From NCBI GenBank assembly GCA_049682815.1, contig JBAUII010000068.1, positions 1 through 64,000 on the forward strand: a stretch of 64,000 bases of DNA, given 5' to 3'. This document shows positions 17,878 through 26,916 of this stretch, piece after piece. The stretch comes from DASWID01 sp049682815 (GTDB lineage Bacteria > Desulfobacterota_D > UBA1144 > Nemesobacterales > CSP1-2). The notes under the pieces are model-generated. The model made no database searches, had not been told where the DNA came from, and was given only the letters and a program-made list of their open reading frames with translations. The position numbers were made by a program, and so were the translations under genes. The number at the start of each line of letters is the position of its first letter. Position 1 is the stretch's first letter.

Positions 17878-18591
17878 TTACGCTTTTCCATATACGGGTA
17901 TACCGGCACCGCTTATGAGCTTTGAATCATCCGACGAGAGAAAGACTATGACCCTTGCAATCTCTTCGGGTTTTACCCATTTTGAAAAATCAGCCTCAGG
18001 CATATCCCTTCTGTTTGCAGGGGTATCTATGGTGCTTGGAAGCACCGCATTCACATTCATCTCGTAATCCTTTACCTCATCTGCGATTGTTTCCGTCAGG
18101 TTCAAAACCCCGGCCTTTGAGGCCGAGTAGGCACCTACACCGGCCGAGCCTTTCAGGGCCGGCCGTGAGGATATATTGATTATTTTCCCATAATTTTGCT
18201 CAATCATTCGCGGGAGTACATATTTCGAGCATAGAAAAGCAGATTTTAAATTTAAATTCATCATAAGATCCCAGGTTTTCTCATCCGTGTCCTTTATATA
18301 GGAGAAAGCAAATCCGCCCACGACATTGACCAGGATATCAACTCTTTTAAAATTCCTGGTGGTATTTGTAATCATGTTGAATACATCCTTCTTATTTGTA
18401 ACATCGGCTTTAATAAAAACAATTTTGTCTTTATGTTTCTTAGTTAATGAAAGACATTCTTTTTTCTCCTTATCAACAATATAAGTACAAACTACCTTCG
18501 CACCCTCTTCAAGAAACGCTATGGTGATCGCCTTTCCCAGCGCACCCGTACCGCCGGTGACGATCGCTATCTTATTTTTAAGGGCATTCAT
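17878..18591 (-). CDS. Short-chain dehydrogenase/reductase
   Basis: A classical SDR with TGGTGALG for NAD(P), NVVGG, the catalytic serine in NISSRPA and the YSASK Tyr-Lys pair. Of two ATGs, 18597 and 18591, the second is chosen because AAGGAG lies six bases upstream of it. It is the first gene of the leftward operon with the two hydrolase paralogs. It probably acts on the same carbonyl/alcohol substrate group as those enzymes, but nothing in the sequence identifies it. Confidence 0.88.
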   Translation of the reverse strand: MNALKNKIAIVTGGTGALGKAITIAFLEEGAKVVCTYIVDKEKKECLSLTKKHKDKIVFIKADVTNKKDVFNMITNTTRNFKRVDILVNVVGGFAFSYIKDTDEKTWDLMMNLNLKSAFLCSKYVLPRMIEQNYGKIINISSRPALKGSAGVGAYSASKAGVLNLTETIADEVKDYEMNVNAVLPSTIDTPANRRDMPEADFSKWVKPEEIARVIVFLSSDDSKLISGAGIPVYGKA

Positions 18592-18885
18592 TGGCATCTC
18601 CTTAAACTATTCAGGATTTTCTCCGCTTATTCGAAGACTGCAAGATAAATAAAATCTAAGGGATTTATTTTAATCGATTAATGAGATGTCACAATGGGTT
18701 AGATAACCAAAGGGAGAATTTTAAATACGTAAAACACGCTTGGCACCTTACTTGGACTTGCTGCTCGTACTGTTGCTCTAGCAGCCTAAAATTTATTAAC
18801 TTAAAGAAAAAAATAAGTATCTGTTGTCCCTATTGTTCAAATTTTAAAAAGGGTCGACATTATTTCACAATTATTTCAAAAACGG

Positions 18886-18920
18886 CGTCATTGCGAGAAA
18901 CCATGTTTCGAAGCAATCTC
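18886..18920 (+). repeat. Dispersed GCGAGAAAC...GAAGCAATCTC repeat, copy 1
   Basis: CGTCATTGCGAGAAAC followed by GTTTCGAAGCAATCTC. The halves form an imperfect inverted repeat. Related copies lie at 19211-19250, 20336-20373 (inverted) and 58402-58440. Confidence 0.7.
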
Positions 18921-19210
18921 ATCCGTTGCAATAATCCTATTCATTTACCAGAAATCCGATTGACTGTCTGTGAGGAGTCCCCAGTAGCGGAGGACTTCAG
19001 TCCTCCACTTATCTTCTAATTGATAATGATATAAAGAAAGATGAGAAGAAAGAGGGATTTGTTGATGAGAAAAGTATCAAAGACAATTCAAGAAATAGCG
19101 GGGAAGAGGAAAAATAAGTTGAAACAATGGTCAATTGTAGACCCGTTCGCTTATATTGGGAACCTACTTACCGCCTGTCATTCCCCAATCAGTTATTGGG
19201 AATCCGCATA

Positions 19211-19250
19211 GTTGTCATTAGCGAGAAACTACGTATCGAAGCAATCTCAG
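19211..19250 (+). repeat. Dispersed GCGAGAAAC...GAAGCAATCTC repeat, copy 2
   Basis: GTTGTCATTAGCGAGAAAC then CGAAGCAATCTCAG, a diverged copy of the element at 18886-18920. Confidence 0.65.
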
Positions 19251-19454
19251 ATCCCGTCATGATAAAAAAGGATTTGAACGGCCTTCCAAAAATTGCGTTA
19301 AGAAAATCAGAAACGAAGACGTATAGAAAAATTTGTGGGTTGTGGTTGAATTAAATTTTTTAGTCGGCGTTTATGATTTGTAGCGAATTTTTGGGTAGCC
19401 TTGATTTTTGCTTCTTTGTATCAAGACAAAGAAGTCAGAAAGAAGAGTAAGATA

Positions 19455-19545
19455 TAAGTCAATATGCATGCCTGGCACCGCACTTTTTCCTCAGAAACTT
19501 CAACGAGAATCTCTGGGGCCAGGCATGCAAATTGACACTTATAAG
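19455..19545. repeat. Long imperfect inverted repeat with TGCATGCCTGGC arms
   Basis: Left arm TGCATGCCTGGC (19465-19476) and right arm GCCAGGCATGCA (19518-19529) are perfect complements. Similarity continues outward as ATATAAGTCAAT against ATTGACACTTATA. A third related arm (GTGCCTGGCATGCA, then TATTGAC) lies near 20035-20055. It resembles the ends of a small non-autonomous element. Confidence 0.6.
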
Positions 19546-19670
19546 CTATCTTTGTTCTTCCCCCGTTGTTTCTTAATTTACCTTTGTTAGTTTCTTCATC
19601 ATCAGCTTCCTCTTTCTTGTTCTTTTCTTTCTATTCGTCGAAGTATCCTAGTTCTTCAAGAGATAGGCAG

Positions 19671-19725
19671 GAGATCGCCACAGGGCTTTGCCCTTCGCGA
19701 TGACAATATGGATTCCCGATAACGC
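19671..19725 (+). repeat. CACAGGGCTTTGCCCTTCG repeat, copy 1
   Basis: GAGATCGCCACAGGGC then TTTGCCCTTCGCGATGAC, followed by ATATGGATTCCCGATAAC. Nearly the same sequence recurs at 20063-20130. Confidence 0.65.
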
Positions 19726-19860
19726 TTGTCCTCGAAATCCTTGATCGGGGAATCCTCGGGAATGGCGGTTGGTGGGGCAGGGGGGTCTATAATAAGAAAT
19801 TAGAGCAAAGAGAGAAGATAAAGTCAAACAGGCTTCTTTATGGAATAAGATAATAATAGG

Positions 19861-20022
19861 TGGTTATGGGAGTATCTGTGGCTAACGGGGTCCGTCAAAA
19901 GAGAGTGACTGAGCTCTGAACTGCCGGATGCTCCCAGCCTATACCCTGTCTAATGGGAAGATGCCTATCGGTGGCTATTATAGACGGGATAAAAGGTATT
20001 GGCAGAGCCACAAAATCTAAGA
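19861..20022 (+). other. Candidate structured element with nested hairpins
   Basis: Several pairings can be drawn: TGGGAG (near 19867) with CTCCCA (near 19931); CCCTGTCTA (about 19943-19951) with TAGACGGGA (about 19981-19989); and a small TGGC-AGA-GCCA hairpin near 20000. No open frame explains the segment. It could be a structured RNA or the folded remnant of a small mobile element. This is a by-eye reading without a folding calculation. Confidence 0.3.
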
Positions 20023-20062
20023 CACACAAACTCGGTGCCTGGCATGCATATTGACTCTATAG

Positions 20063-20130
20063 AGGAGATCACCACAGGGCTTTGCCCTTCGCGATGACAA
20101 TATGGATCCCCGATAACTATCCTCGTGGAT
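20063..20130 (+). repeat. CACAGGGCTTTGCCCTTCG repeat, copy 2
   Basis: GAGGAGATCACCACAGGGC then TTTGCCCTTCGCGATGAC and ATATGGATCCCCGATAAC. Close copy of 19671-19725. Confidence 0.65.
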
Positions 20131-20335
20131 GACAAAAGGTGGTGTCCCGATAACGGTCCTCGAGAATGACAACCCTTGAGATCTGTTCAACCTAGTCATC
20201 AGATCGATTTCACTCAATGGAGGCACTTCGACCCTTCGATGGAATTCAGGACAGTGTGAACGGATTAGGATACAGGATGTATGATCCACGATGCATGATG
20301 GTAGGAGGGAATGAAAGAAAATGGGTATTAAATAT

Positions 20336-20373
20336 GAGATTGCTTCGAAGACGAGTTTCTCGCGATTGACGTC
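20336..20373 (-). repeat. Dispersed GCGAGAAAC...GAAGCAATCTC repeat, copy 3, inverted
   Basis: GAGATTGCTTCGAAGACG then AGTTTCTCGCGATTGACG: the element of 18886-18920 in the opposite orientation. Confidence 0.65.
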
Positions 20374-20525
20374 TTTATGGATTCCCGATAACAATCCTCG
20401 GGAATGACAAAAGGGAAAAGAAGGGTAGGCGAATATAATTTTGTCGGGCTAGTCTCTTTCGTGGGTTAACAAGAACCCCAAAAAATCCCTGCTTGTTACC
20501 TGTAAATATATCTTCAATATTCTGC

Positions 20526-20555
20526 TTGACATCAATACTGACATGGTCTTAGAAT
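20526..20555 (+). promoter_or_regulatory. Sigma70-type promoter for the 111-residue protein
   Basis: Consensus TTGACA at 20526-20531 and TAGAAT at 20550-20555 with an 18-base spacer, 33 bases upstream of the ATG at 20589. Confidence 0.55.
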
Positions 20556-20588
20556 TAAAAGCTGATAAATTCTATCGAAAGGAATAGG

Positions 20589-20924
20589 ATGGACATCCTC
20601 ATTTCAATGAAGGCAGAAACGATTCAGAAAGGTCTATACATGAATTGCAACATAATGCAGATGCCAACTGCTCAAGCAAAGCCCTATTTTATTATGGAGC
20701 TCCGAGAAGATAATGAAGGTAAGCTTAAACTTATCAAACAATACGCCGAAATCCTTCAAGAAAAATTCGACGAAGATGAGGAATTTCTGATCGAGCATAC
20801 AAACCTCGGGATCATACTTAAGAAAAGGGTTGATGAAGGCATACAATATATGGAAGCGTGGGATAATTGGGTTGCATTTTCGAGGAAAGTGTATGAAGAA
20901 CTAGCGGAAATAGTAGGAGAATAA
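20589..20924 (+). CDS. Small hypothetical protein, 111 residues
   Basis: I do not recognise this protein. ATG at 20589 has AAAGGA a few bases upstream and a plausible promoter further up, so it looks expressed. It is acidic and predicted mainly helical, with a Glu/Asp/Lys-rich middle (KQYAEILQEKFDEDEEFLIE) and a C-terminal helix with two tryptophan positions (MEAWDNWVAF). There is no signal peptide or membrane segment. It stands alone between the repeat region and ileS. Confidence 0.65.
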   Translation: MDILISMKAETIQKGLYMNCNIMQMPTAQAKPYFIMELREDNEGKLKLIKQYAEILQEKFDEDEEFLIEHTNLGIILKKRVDEGIQYMEAWDNWVAFSRKVYEELAEIVGE

Positions 20925-21079
20925 TTGACTAATGTTATCCCTATTATCTCATAAGTATAACCTATAACTCAACTTGCATTTCCATCTATCTTGGCTAATA
21001 TTCTTTTCACTTTATAAAGAATCCGCTAACCAACCATTAATACTTTGACCAATCAGAAAAGCCGGAGAAAAATCACCAT

Positions 21080-23905
21080 ATGGCTGATGAGAAAACTATC
21101 GATTATAAGAGTACACTGAACCTTCCAAGAACAGATTTTAAGATGAAGGCCAACCTTAATCAGATGGAGCCCGAAATTCTAAAAGCCTGGGACAAGCACG
21201 AACTATATAAAAAGATCAGACACACATCGAGAGGGAAGCCTAGATTTATTCTCCATGACGGACCACCGTATGCGAATGGACACATACACCTCGGTCACTG
21301 TTTGAATAAGATACTAAAGGACATTATCGTAAAATCGAAGACAATGAGTGGGATGGATTGTTATTTTGTTCCAGGCTGGGATTGCCACGGTCTTCCGATT
21401 GAATACCAAGTCACGAAAGATTTAGGACCTAAGAAGGAAGCCAAAACGATATATGAGATCAGAAGCATGTGTAGGGAATATGCCGATAAATTTGTAAAAA
21501 TTCAGCGGGACGAGTTCAAGCGAATAGGGATCTTTGGAGATTGGGAGAATCCCTATCTCACTATGGACTTTGATTACGAGGCCACAATCGCCGGTGAGCT
21601 TGGAAACTTTGTCAAAGCAGGAAACCTGTACCGAGGGAAAAAGCCAGTGTACTGGTGTTATCATTGCGAGACAGCACTGGCAGAGGCTGAGGTTGAATAT
21701 GATGATAAGATGTCCCCATCCATCTATGTTAAATTTCCTTTTGATTCTGAAACGTTGACTTCAAGATTTCCTTCCCTCAAAGATAAGAAGGTTTATGCTT
21801 TGATCTGGACAACAACCCCCTGGACACTTCCGGCAAATCTGGCCCTTGCTTTTAATCCCGATTATACATACGCTGCAGTTGATTATAAAGAAGAGGTCCT
21901 GATTTTGGCAGAAGCACTTGCCGAAAAAGTCTTGGGAAGTGAGATTCAAATAATTGAGAGGTTTAAAGGAAACGAAATGGAGGGGATAGAGGTCAAGCAT
22001 CCTTTTTATAGCAGAAAGTCCCTGGTGACCCTAGGAACCTTTGTCACGCTTGACGCTGGTACCGGAATCGTTCATATAGCACCGGGACATGGACAGGATG
22101 ACTATGAAATCGGTATGAAGCACAATCTCGAGATTTATGCCCCGGTGGATAAAAAGGGTGTATTTACGGATGAAGTCGAATACTTTGCGGGCATGTTTGT
22201 CTATGACGCAAATGAGAGTATTATCGAAAAACTAAGGGAGGTGGGAAATCTTCTCGATGAGGGTAATTTGACCCACTCATATCCCCACTGCTGGAGATGT
22301 AAAAACCCGATTATTTTCAGGGCAACGCCGCAGTGGTTTATTTCGATGGAGATAAACAGTCTGAGGTCGAAGGCGCTTAAGGAAATCGATAAAGTGAAAT
22401 GGATCCCCCCTTGGGGTAAGGAAAGAATATTCAACATGGTTCAGAATCGCCCGGATTGGTGTGTCTCAAGGCAGAGGGCATGGGGTGTGCCGATAGCAAT
22501 TTTCTATTGTTCAGAATGCGGCCACGCATTGCTCGATCCAGAACTCGTTTATCATGTCGCCGAAATTTTTAAAGAGCACGGTTCGGATATGTGGTTTAAA
22601 TTAGATGTGAATGAACTTATTCCTGCCGGAATCAAATGCCCCGAATGCGGTAGTGATAATTTTGTGAAGGAAACCGATATCCTGGATGTCTGGTTTGATT
22701 CAGGCGTAAGCTTTTCTTCTGTGCTGGAAAGAAACCCGGAACTATATATGCCGGCCGATATGTACCTCGAGGGAAGCGATCAACACCGTGGATGGTTTCA
22801 CTCAAGCCTACTTGTGGCGGTGGGAACGAGGGATAAGGCACCTTATAAATCGGTACTCACGCACGGCTTTGTCGTGGACAAGGAAGGCGAAAAGATGTCA
22901 AAATCAAAGGGCAACGTAATTTCCCCCTCTGACATTCTGGGTAAGTACGGAGCCGAAATACTGAGGTTATGGGTAGCAGCGGAGGATTACAGGGGGGATA
23001 TCAGGATCTCTACTGAGATACTAGAAAGACTTATTGAATCGTACAGAAAGATAAGAAATACCTTCCGATACCTACTAGGAAATCTTTTTGATTTTGATCC
23101 CTTGAAAGATCATGTGGTTTACGAGAACCTTGATGAAATCGACAAATGGATACTCCATAAGCTGGGAATATCAAGCAACACGATGTTCACAGCGTATGAT
23201 CGTTATGAATTCCATGTCGTATACCATGAGTTGCAAAGGTTCTGCATCGTTGATTTGAGTTCTGTATACATGGATGTTCAAAAGGATCTTCTATATACTT
23301 ACCATGCAAATTCGCGAAAGAGAAGATCTTCTCAAACCGCAATGTATATGATCCTGAGCTGGCTCACCAGGCTTTCCGCTCCGATCCTCACATTTACGGC
23401 GGATGAGGTTTGGAGATTTATTCCCGGGATCTTCGAGGAAAGTGTCCATCTCTCAACATTCCCTGAAGTTGACTTTGTCAATAATGAACTCGACGAAAAG
23501 TGGAATAAGTTGATGGCCTTCAGAGACGAGATCTTAAAAGCGCTGGAGATGGCAAGAGGTGCTAAACTCATAAGGAGCTCCCTTGAAGCCGGCATTGAGA
23601 TTTACGGCGATCCCGACACTGTCTCATTTATATCCGAAAACCTTGAACTAATAAGGGTACTTTCAATTGTATCGCATATAGAAATCCTAGATGAGCCCCC
23701 TCAAGGGGTTAATTTCATACATAAGAGCACTGAATTTGAGAGATTGATCGTAAAGGTCGTGAAAGCACCGGGGGATAAATGTGAAAGGTGCTGGACCTAT
23801 AGAATTTCTGTCGGGGACAACCCGGATCATCCAACAATTTGTCATGTATGCGTAGATAATCTTGGGGGAAGGGATATTCTATATAACACAACATCCTCTG
23901 AGTGA
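21080..23905 (+). CDS. ileS: Isoleucyl-tRNA synthetase
   Basis: Class I aminoacyl-tRNA synthetase charging tRNA-Ile. The 941 residues carry the HIGH-type motif HIHLGH (68-73) in PPYANGHIHLGH, the CP1 editing domain with the TTTPWTLPANLA segment, KMSKS at 605-609, an anticodon-binding domain and a C-terminal zinc site CERCWTYR ... CHVC. This is the bacterial type with the C-terminal zinc finger. It follows its upstream neighbour by 155 bases. No lspA is next to it, unlike in many proteobacteria. Confidence 0.98.
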   Translation: MADEKTIDYKSTLNLPRTDFKMKANLNQMEPEILKAWDKHELYKKIRHTSRGKPRFILHDGPPYANGHIHLGHCLNKILKDIIVKSKTMSGMDCYFVPGWDCHGLPIEYQVTKDLGPKKEAKTIYEIRSMCREYADKFVKIQRDEFKRIGIFGDWENPYLTMDFDYEATIAGELGNFVKAGNLYRGKKPVYWCYHCETALAEAEVEYDDKMSPSIYVKFPFDSETLTSRFPSLKDKKVYALIWTTTPWTLPANLALAFNPDYTYAAVDYKEEVLILAEALAEKVLGSEIQIIERFKGNEMEGIEVKHPFYSRKSLVTLGTFVTLDAGTGIVHIAPGHGQDDYEIGMKHNLEIYAPVDKKGVFTDEVEYFAGMFVYDANESIIEKLREVGNLLDEGNLTHSYPHCWRCKNPIIFRATPQWFISMEINSLRSKALKEIDKVKWIPPWGKERIFNMVQNRPDWCVSRQRAWGVPIAIFYCSECGHALLDPELVYHVAEIFKEHGSDMWFKLDVNELIPAGIKCPECGSDNFVKETDILDVWFDSGVSFSSVLERNPELYMPADMYLEGSDQHRGWFHSSLLVAVGTRDKAPYKSVLTHGFVVDKEGEKMSKSKGNVISPSDILGKYGAEILRLWVAAEDYRGDIRISTEILERLIESYRKIRNTFRYLLGNLFDFDPLKDHVVYENLDEIDKWILHKLGISSNTMFTAYDRYEFHVVYHELQRFCIVDLSSVYMDVQKDLLYTYHANSRKRRSSQTAMYMILSWLTRLSAPILTFTADEVWRFIPGIFEESVHLSTFPEVDFVNNELDEKWNKLMAFRDEILKALEMARGAKLIRSSLEAGIEIYGDPDTVSFISENLELIRVLSIVSHIEILDEPPQGVNFIHKSTEFERLIVKVVKAPGDKCERCWTYRISVGDNPDHPTICHVCVDNLGGRDILYNTTSSE

Positions 23906-23970
23906 ATCAATCGCACGCGGTATGGATAAGAATAATCAGAATTTTCTGTTAGACTTGACGTAATGACCAA

Positions 23971-25041
23971 CTATTCCAAACCTGGCCATCTCACGATTGG
24001 TTCAGTTGACCTCACAACATGCATCCCGGTGCTATCAAATCGTTCAAAGGCAATATCAGCTTCTTCCGTATAGTCTATAATTCCGGGAATCACAACAGGT
24101 GACGTACAATCCTCCAATAGATAGATCCTTTCTACAAGGCTTTTATCAACTTTCATTACTCCATCCAGCAAATCAGATATTGTCCATGCAACACAATGAC
24201 TCTTTGCCTGACCGGCGATTATAATTGCATCAAAGGCCCTAAATTCGTGAAGTATTTCCTCTGACCGGGTACTTTTCTGAAATAGTGACTGTGTCCTCAA
24301 TCCAATGGGCTTGCCGTCCGGACCCGACTTCACTTCTGGGGCCAAAACCGAGTAATGCTCCGTAAGAGGATTATCCCCCTTAACATGAATATGAGGCTGG
24401 CTGTACCTTGCGATTGTATGGAAAAAGATTGCCTCCTCAACAGATGAGACTAAAGCGTGGCCGATACCGCCCAACATTGCATGATAGGGCCAAACCGTGA
24501 GTTCATATTTGCCTGTTTTTTTCAGTTCCTCGGTATAGTGAAGTAAGTGGTTATTAACATACTCCGGACTTCGTTTTATGTTATGGCTCAGCAACTCATT
24601 GAATCTCCACCGACCTTCTCTAATATCGTCATGTGAGATCAAAGTAAAAGGGGAGGGGTGCTCTCCATTTTCATCCACAAGAAATATACTATGGAAAATC
24701 TGCATTGCCTGGTGTGTGTCCATCGTCGGCATGATCTGGGTAATTAGATGCAGATTCCGGTAAATGAAATCGCATAATTTTTGATTGTCATGTACTGCCC
24801 CCATTCCAGACCTTCCACCAACAAAAAGCTCAAATTCCGGGATACAGAAGGTATTCTGAACATCGACAATCACGAGACAAAGCTTGAAGCTGTCATCGCT
24901 CGAAGGCTCGATATTATGGTTCTTAGACCAGTCGCTTGCCGCCTTGCCAATTTTTTGATAATCCACCTTCCATACCCTGGATACCATTTCTGGATCGAAA
25001 TGGGGAGGAATCGGAAGCTCACGGCGGTTCGGATTAATCAT
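23971..25041 (-). CDS. Isochorismatase-like cysteine hydrolase (nicotinamidase-type)
   Basis: The 356 residues are longer than typical nicotinamidases (about 200), with N- and C-terminal extensions. The family triad can be read as the aspartate in LVIVDVQNTF, a middle region WPYHAMLGGIGHAL, and the nucleophilic cysteine in AGQAKSHCVAWTI. Such enzymes hydrolyse amides or isochorismate-like substrates; the exact one is not evident. It is cytoplasmic with no signal peptide. It lies 197 bases downstream of the DsbA-like gene on the same strand, with repeat fragments in the gap, so co-transcription is uncertain. Confidence 0.85.
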   Translation of the reverse strand: MINPNRRELPIPPHFDPEMVSRVWKVDYQKIGKAASDWSKNHNIEPSSDDSFKLCLVIVDVQNTFCIPEFELFVGGRSGMGAVHDNQKLCDFIYRNLHLITQIMPTMDTHQAMQIFHSIFLVDENGEHPSPFTLISHDDIREGRWRFNELLSHNIKRSPEYVNNHLLHYTEELKKTGKYELTVWPYHAMLGGIGHALVSSVEEAIFFHTIARYSQPHIHVKGDNPLTEHYSVLAPEVKSGPDGKPIGLRTQSLFQKSTRSEEILHEFRAFDAIIIAGQAKSHCVAWTISDLLDGVMKVDKSLVERIYLLEDCTSPVVIPGIIDYTEEADIAFERFDSTGMHVVRSTEPIVRWPGLE

Positions 25042-25238
25042 AGAATTGATATTTTACAGATCGCCTTTAGCAACGTAAAAGCTGTTTTGACTGACGTGTC
25101 GGACTGACCCCCCGCTTCCTAAGTCAGCATGCCGTTTTTTGATCCTCGAACAAATTCAGCATGACGCCAACCGCGCAGAATGACCGTTTCGAGAACAAAA
25201 AGGTTTGTGGACTTTCAAAATCCGCTTCGGGTGATCAT
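25042..25238. other. Intergenic repeat fragment
   Basis: This gap carries GATCCTCGAACAAATTCAGC followed by ATGACG, a member of the dispersed ATCCTGAA/TTCAGGAT-like family. No gene is seen. Confidence 0.5.
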
Positions 25239-25991
25239 CTACTCTTGAGCAAGGAATTTATCAATTTCCGTCTTAAACACCTGAAATGGCTGTGCTCCGC
25301 GGATGTATACTCCGGTCATTTCGTTTTCATTATCTTCGGTTTTTCCAATGAAGAAACTCGGGGTCCCCCTTACTCCGTATAATTGACCTTCCTGAAAATC
25401 TTTATTAATCTCAGTTTCCTTTGTCTTATCGTTCACGCATTGTTCGAATTTCTCGTGGTTGAGATTTAATTCCACTGTAGAGCTGAGTATACTGGCCGTA
25501 TCGAGCTTATTCGGGTTTTCAAACAAAAAGTCGTGAACTTCCCAGTATTTTCCCTGTTCGCCGGCGCAGTTGGCAGCGATGGCGGCGGGGAGGGCATTTT
25601 TGTGAAATTCTAGTGGATAGTCTCTAAACACAAGCCGGACCTTGCCCGTGGTAATATATTCTTTCTCCAATGATGGTAACACCTGATCGTAAAACCTTTT
25701 GCAGAACGGACATTGGAAGTCACTAAACTCAACTATCGTAACGGGTGCCTTTGGATCCCCCTTGATAGGGTCGTCATCTACGCTAACTTTGACATTCTCC
25801 GGACTAGGAGGTGTCGGGCGTGCGGGAGGCCTGGAAGCAGCTAACCTCTTCACCTCTTCAATCGCATTCGATATCTGTTGATCCCGAGCAGTTATGTCGC
25901 TCTTGACTGACTCCAGTTCTAGGAGTATCCATGCACTTAGCACGATGCTTATCAAAACACCTACCGCGATCAATCCTAAAAATATTTTCAT
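25239..25991 (-). CDS. Membrane-anchored DsbA-like thioredoxin-fold protein
   Basis: The start at ATG 25991 has GGAGG at the right distance. The longer in-frame alternative would add 31 residues without support. Residues 1-25 form a membrane anchor or uncleaved signal, followed by a short coil (ELESVKSDITARDQQ) and a Pro-rich linker. The thioredoxin domain shows SDFQCPFCKRFYDQ, a CPFC active site, and the cis-Pro region GVRGTPSFF. This places it in the disulfide oxidoreductase (DsbA/BdbD-like) family, facing the periplasm and oxidising or isomerising exported proteins. Length 250 residues. Confidence 0.9.
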   Translation of the reverse strand: MKIFLGLIAVGVLISIVLSAWILLELESVKSDITARDQQISNAIEEVKRLAASRPPARPTPPSPENVKVSVDDDPIKGDPKAPVTIVEFSDFQCPFCKRFYDQVLPSLEKEYITTGKVRLVFRDYPLEFHKNALPAAIAANCAGEQGKYWEVHDFLFENPNKLDTASILSSTVELNLNHEKFEQCVNDKTKETEINKDFQEGQLYGVRGTPSFFIGKTEDNENEMTGVYIRGAQPFQVFKTEIDKFLAQE

Positions 25992-26167
25992 CAACGGTGC
26001 CTCCTTGACTAGTGTTAACCGTACATATTCTAATGTATCTTTACGTAATATCAAAAGATAAGAGGATTCAGTGGTTCTTGACATTGGAACTCCTAATCGA
26101 AATAATCAAGACGGAACGGACAGCAAATAATTTTTTTAAATTGTTCTCAGGAAAGGAAGGTGCCAAA

Positions 26168-26908
26168 ATAAAGGCCCATATTTTTATAACTTGCCTAATC
26201 GATGCCCTTTTCCCCCATGTCGGCGAAAGCATGGTAGCTGTTCTCCGACGAATTGGGGTAGATCTTGAGTTTCTTGACGACCAAACCTGCTGCGGACAGC
26301 CTGCTTTTAATAGCGGGTATCATACCGATGCCAAAATACTCGCAAGGAGATTTCTCTCGATATTTGATAAAGGCGACTATATCGTCTGTCCGTCTGGTTC
26401 ATGCACCAGCATGGTAAAGATTTTTTATAAGGAACTGTTGAAGAATGATCCGGAGATGCATGAGATCACCGAGAGGGTATCGGCGAGGACTCGTGAATTT
26501 TCTGATTTCATCGTTAACGTACTAAACAGGGAGGACGTAGGTGCTTCGTTTAATGGGAAGGTTACATATCACGACTCCTGCCATCTTTTAAGAGAGCTAG
26601 GGGTTAAAGATGAACCAAGAAAGCTGATTAATTCTGTAAAGGGGATTGATTTTATTGACATGAGCAACAGCGATGCGTGCTGTGGGTTCGGGGGAACGTT
26701 TTCAATAAAGTTTCCGAATGTATCCGTCTCGATTTTAGATGAGAAGATTGAAAATATCACAAACACAGGTGCGGATGCCGTAATATCAGCCGATATGGGA
26801 TGTCTTATGCAGATCGGCGGGGCGTTAAGGAGAAGAAAGATCCCTATCAAGACGATGCATCTGGCGGAACTACTCGCCTCGGATCAAACCCAAAAATCAA
26901 TAATTTAA
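26168..26908 (+). CDS. lutA: LutA-type Fe-S oxidoreductase subunit with two CCG domains; possible ATA start
   Basis: First subunit of the LutABC lactate-oxidation complex. Two cysteine-rich CCG domains are visible: DDQTCCGQPAF in the first half and SNSDACCGFGGTF in the second, each with an upstream cysteine pair element (FITCLID; DSCHLLRELG). The frame is open back to GTG 26012, but that extension overlaps the divergent dsbA upstream region and has no family similarity. The family N-terminus (M-K-x-x-I-F-I-T-C) aligns with ATA at 26168, seven bases after GGAAGG. An ATA start is unusual; TTG 26141 is the standard alternative but lacks a binding site. Eight bases separate its stop from the lutB start. 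Confidence 0.85.
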   Translation: MKAHIFITCLIDALFPHVGESMVAVLRRIGVDLEFLDDQTCCGQPAFNSGYHTDAKILARRFLSIFDKGDYIVCPSGSCTSMVKIFYKELLKNDPEMHEITERVSARTREFSDFIVNVLNREDVGASFNGKVTYHDSCHLLRELGVKDEPRKLINSVKGIDFIDMSNSDACCGFGGTFSIKFPNVSVSILDEKIENITNTGADAVISADMGCLMQIGGALRRRKIPIKTMHLAELLASDQTQKSII

Positions 26909-26916
26909 TCTTAGAA

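Larger units (their letters stand above)
18592..20588. other. Two-kilobase gene-poor region rich in dispersed repeats
   Basis: No convincing gene is present; short open frames here lack family features and lie across repeats. Seen are three copies of a CGTCATTGCGAGAAAC ... GAAGCAATCTC element (two forward, one inverted), two copies of a CACAGGGCTTTGCCCTTCG element, several TCCCGATAAC ... CCTCGGGAATGAC elements, and three TGCATGCCTGGC-type arms. It appears to be a landing area for small repeats and remnants. A segment at 19861-20022 has several nested hairpins (separate entry). Confidence 0.7.

Noticed and set aside
19022..19036. TTGATAATGATATAAA as a second Fur box
   Set aside because: Only one half matches, and no gene follows.
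18681..19590. Short frames in the repeat region (18681-19019, 19127-19354, 19408-19590)
   Set aside because: They run across dispersed repeats, lack ribosome binding sites and show no family pattern.
20017..20394. 125-codon minus-strand frame
   Set aside because: Composed largely of repeat copies also found elsewhere in the window.
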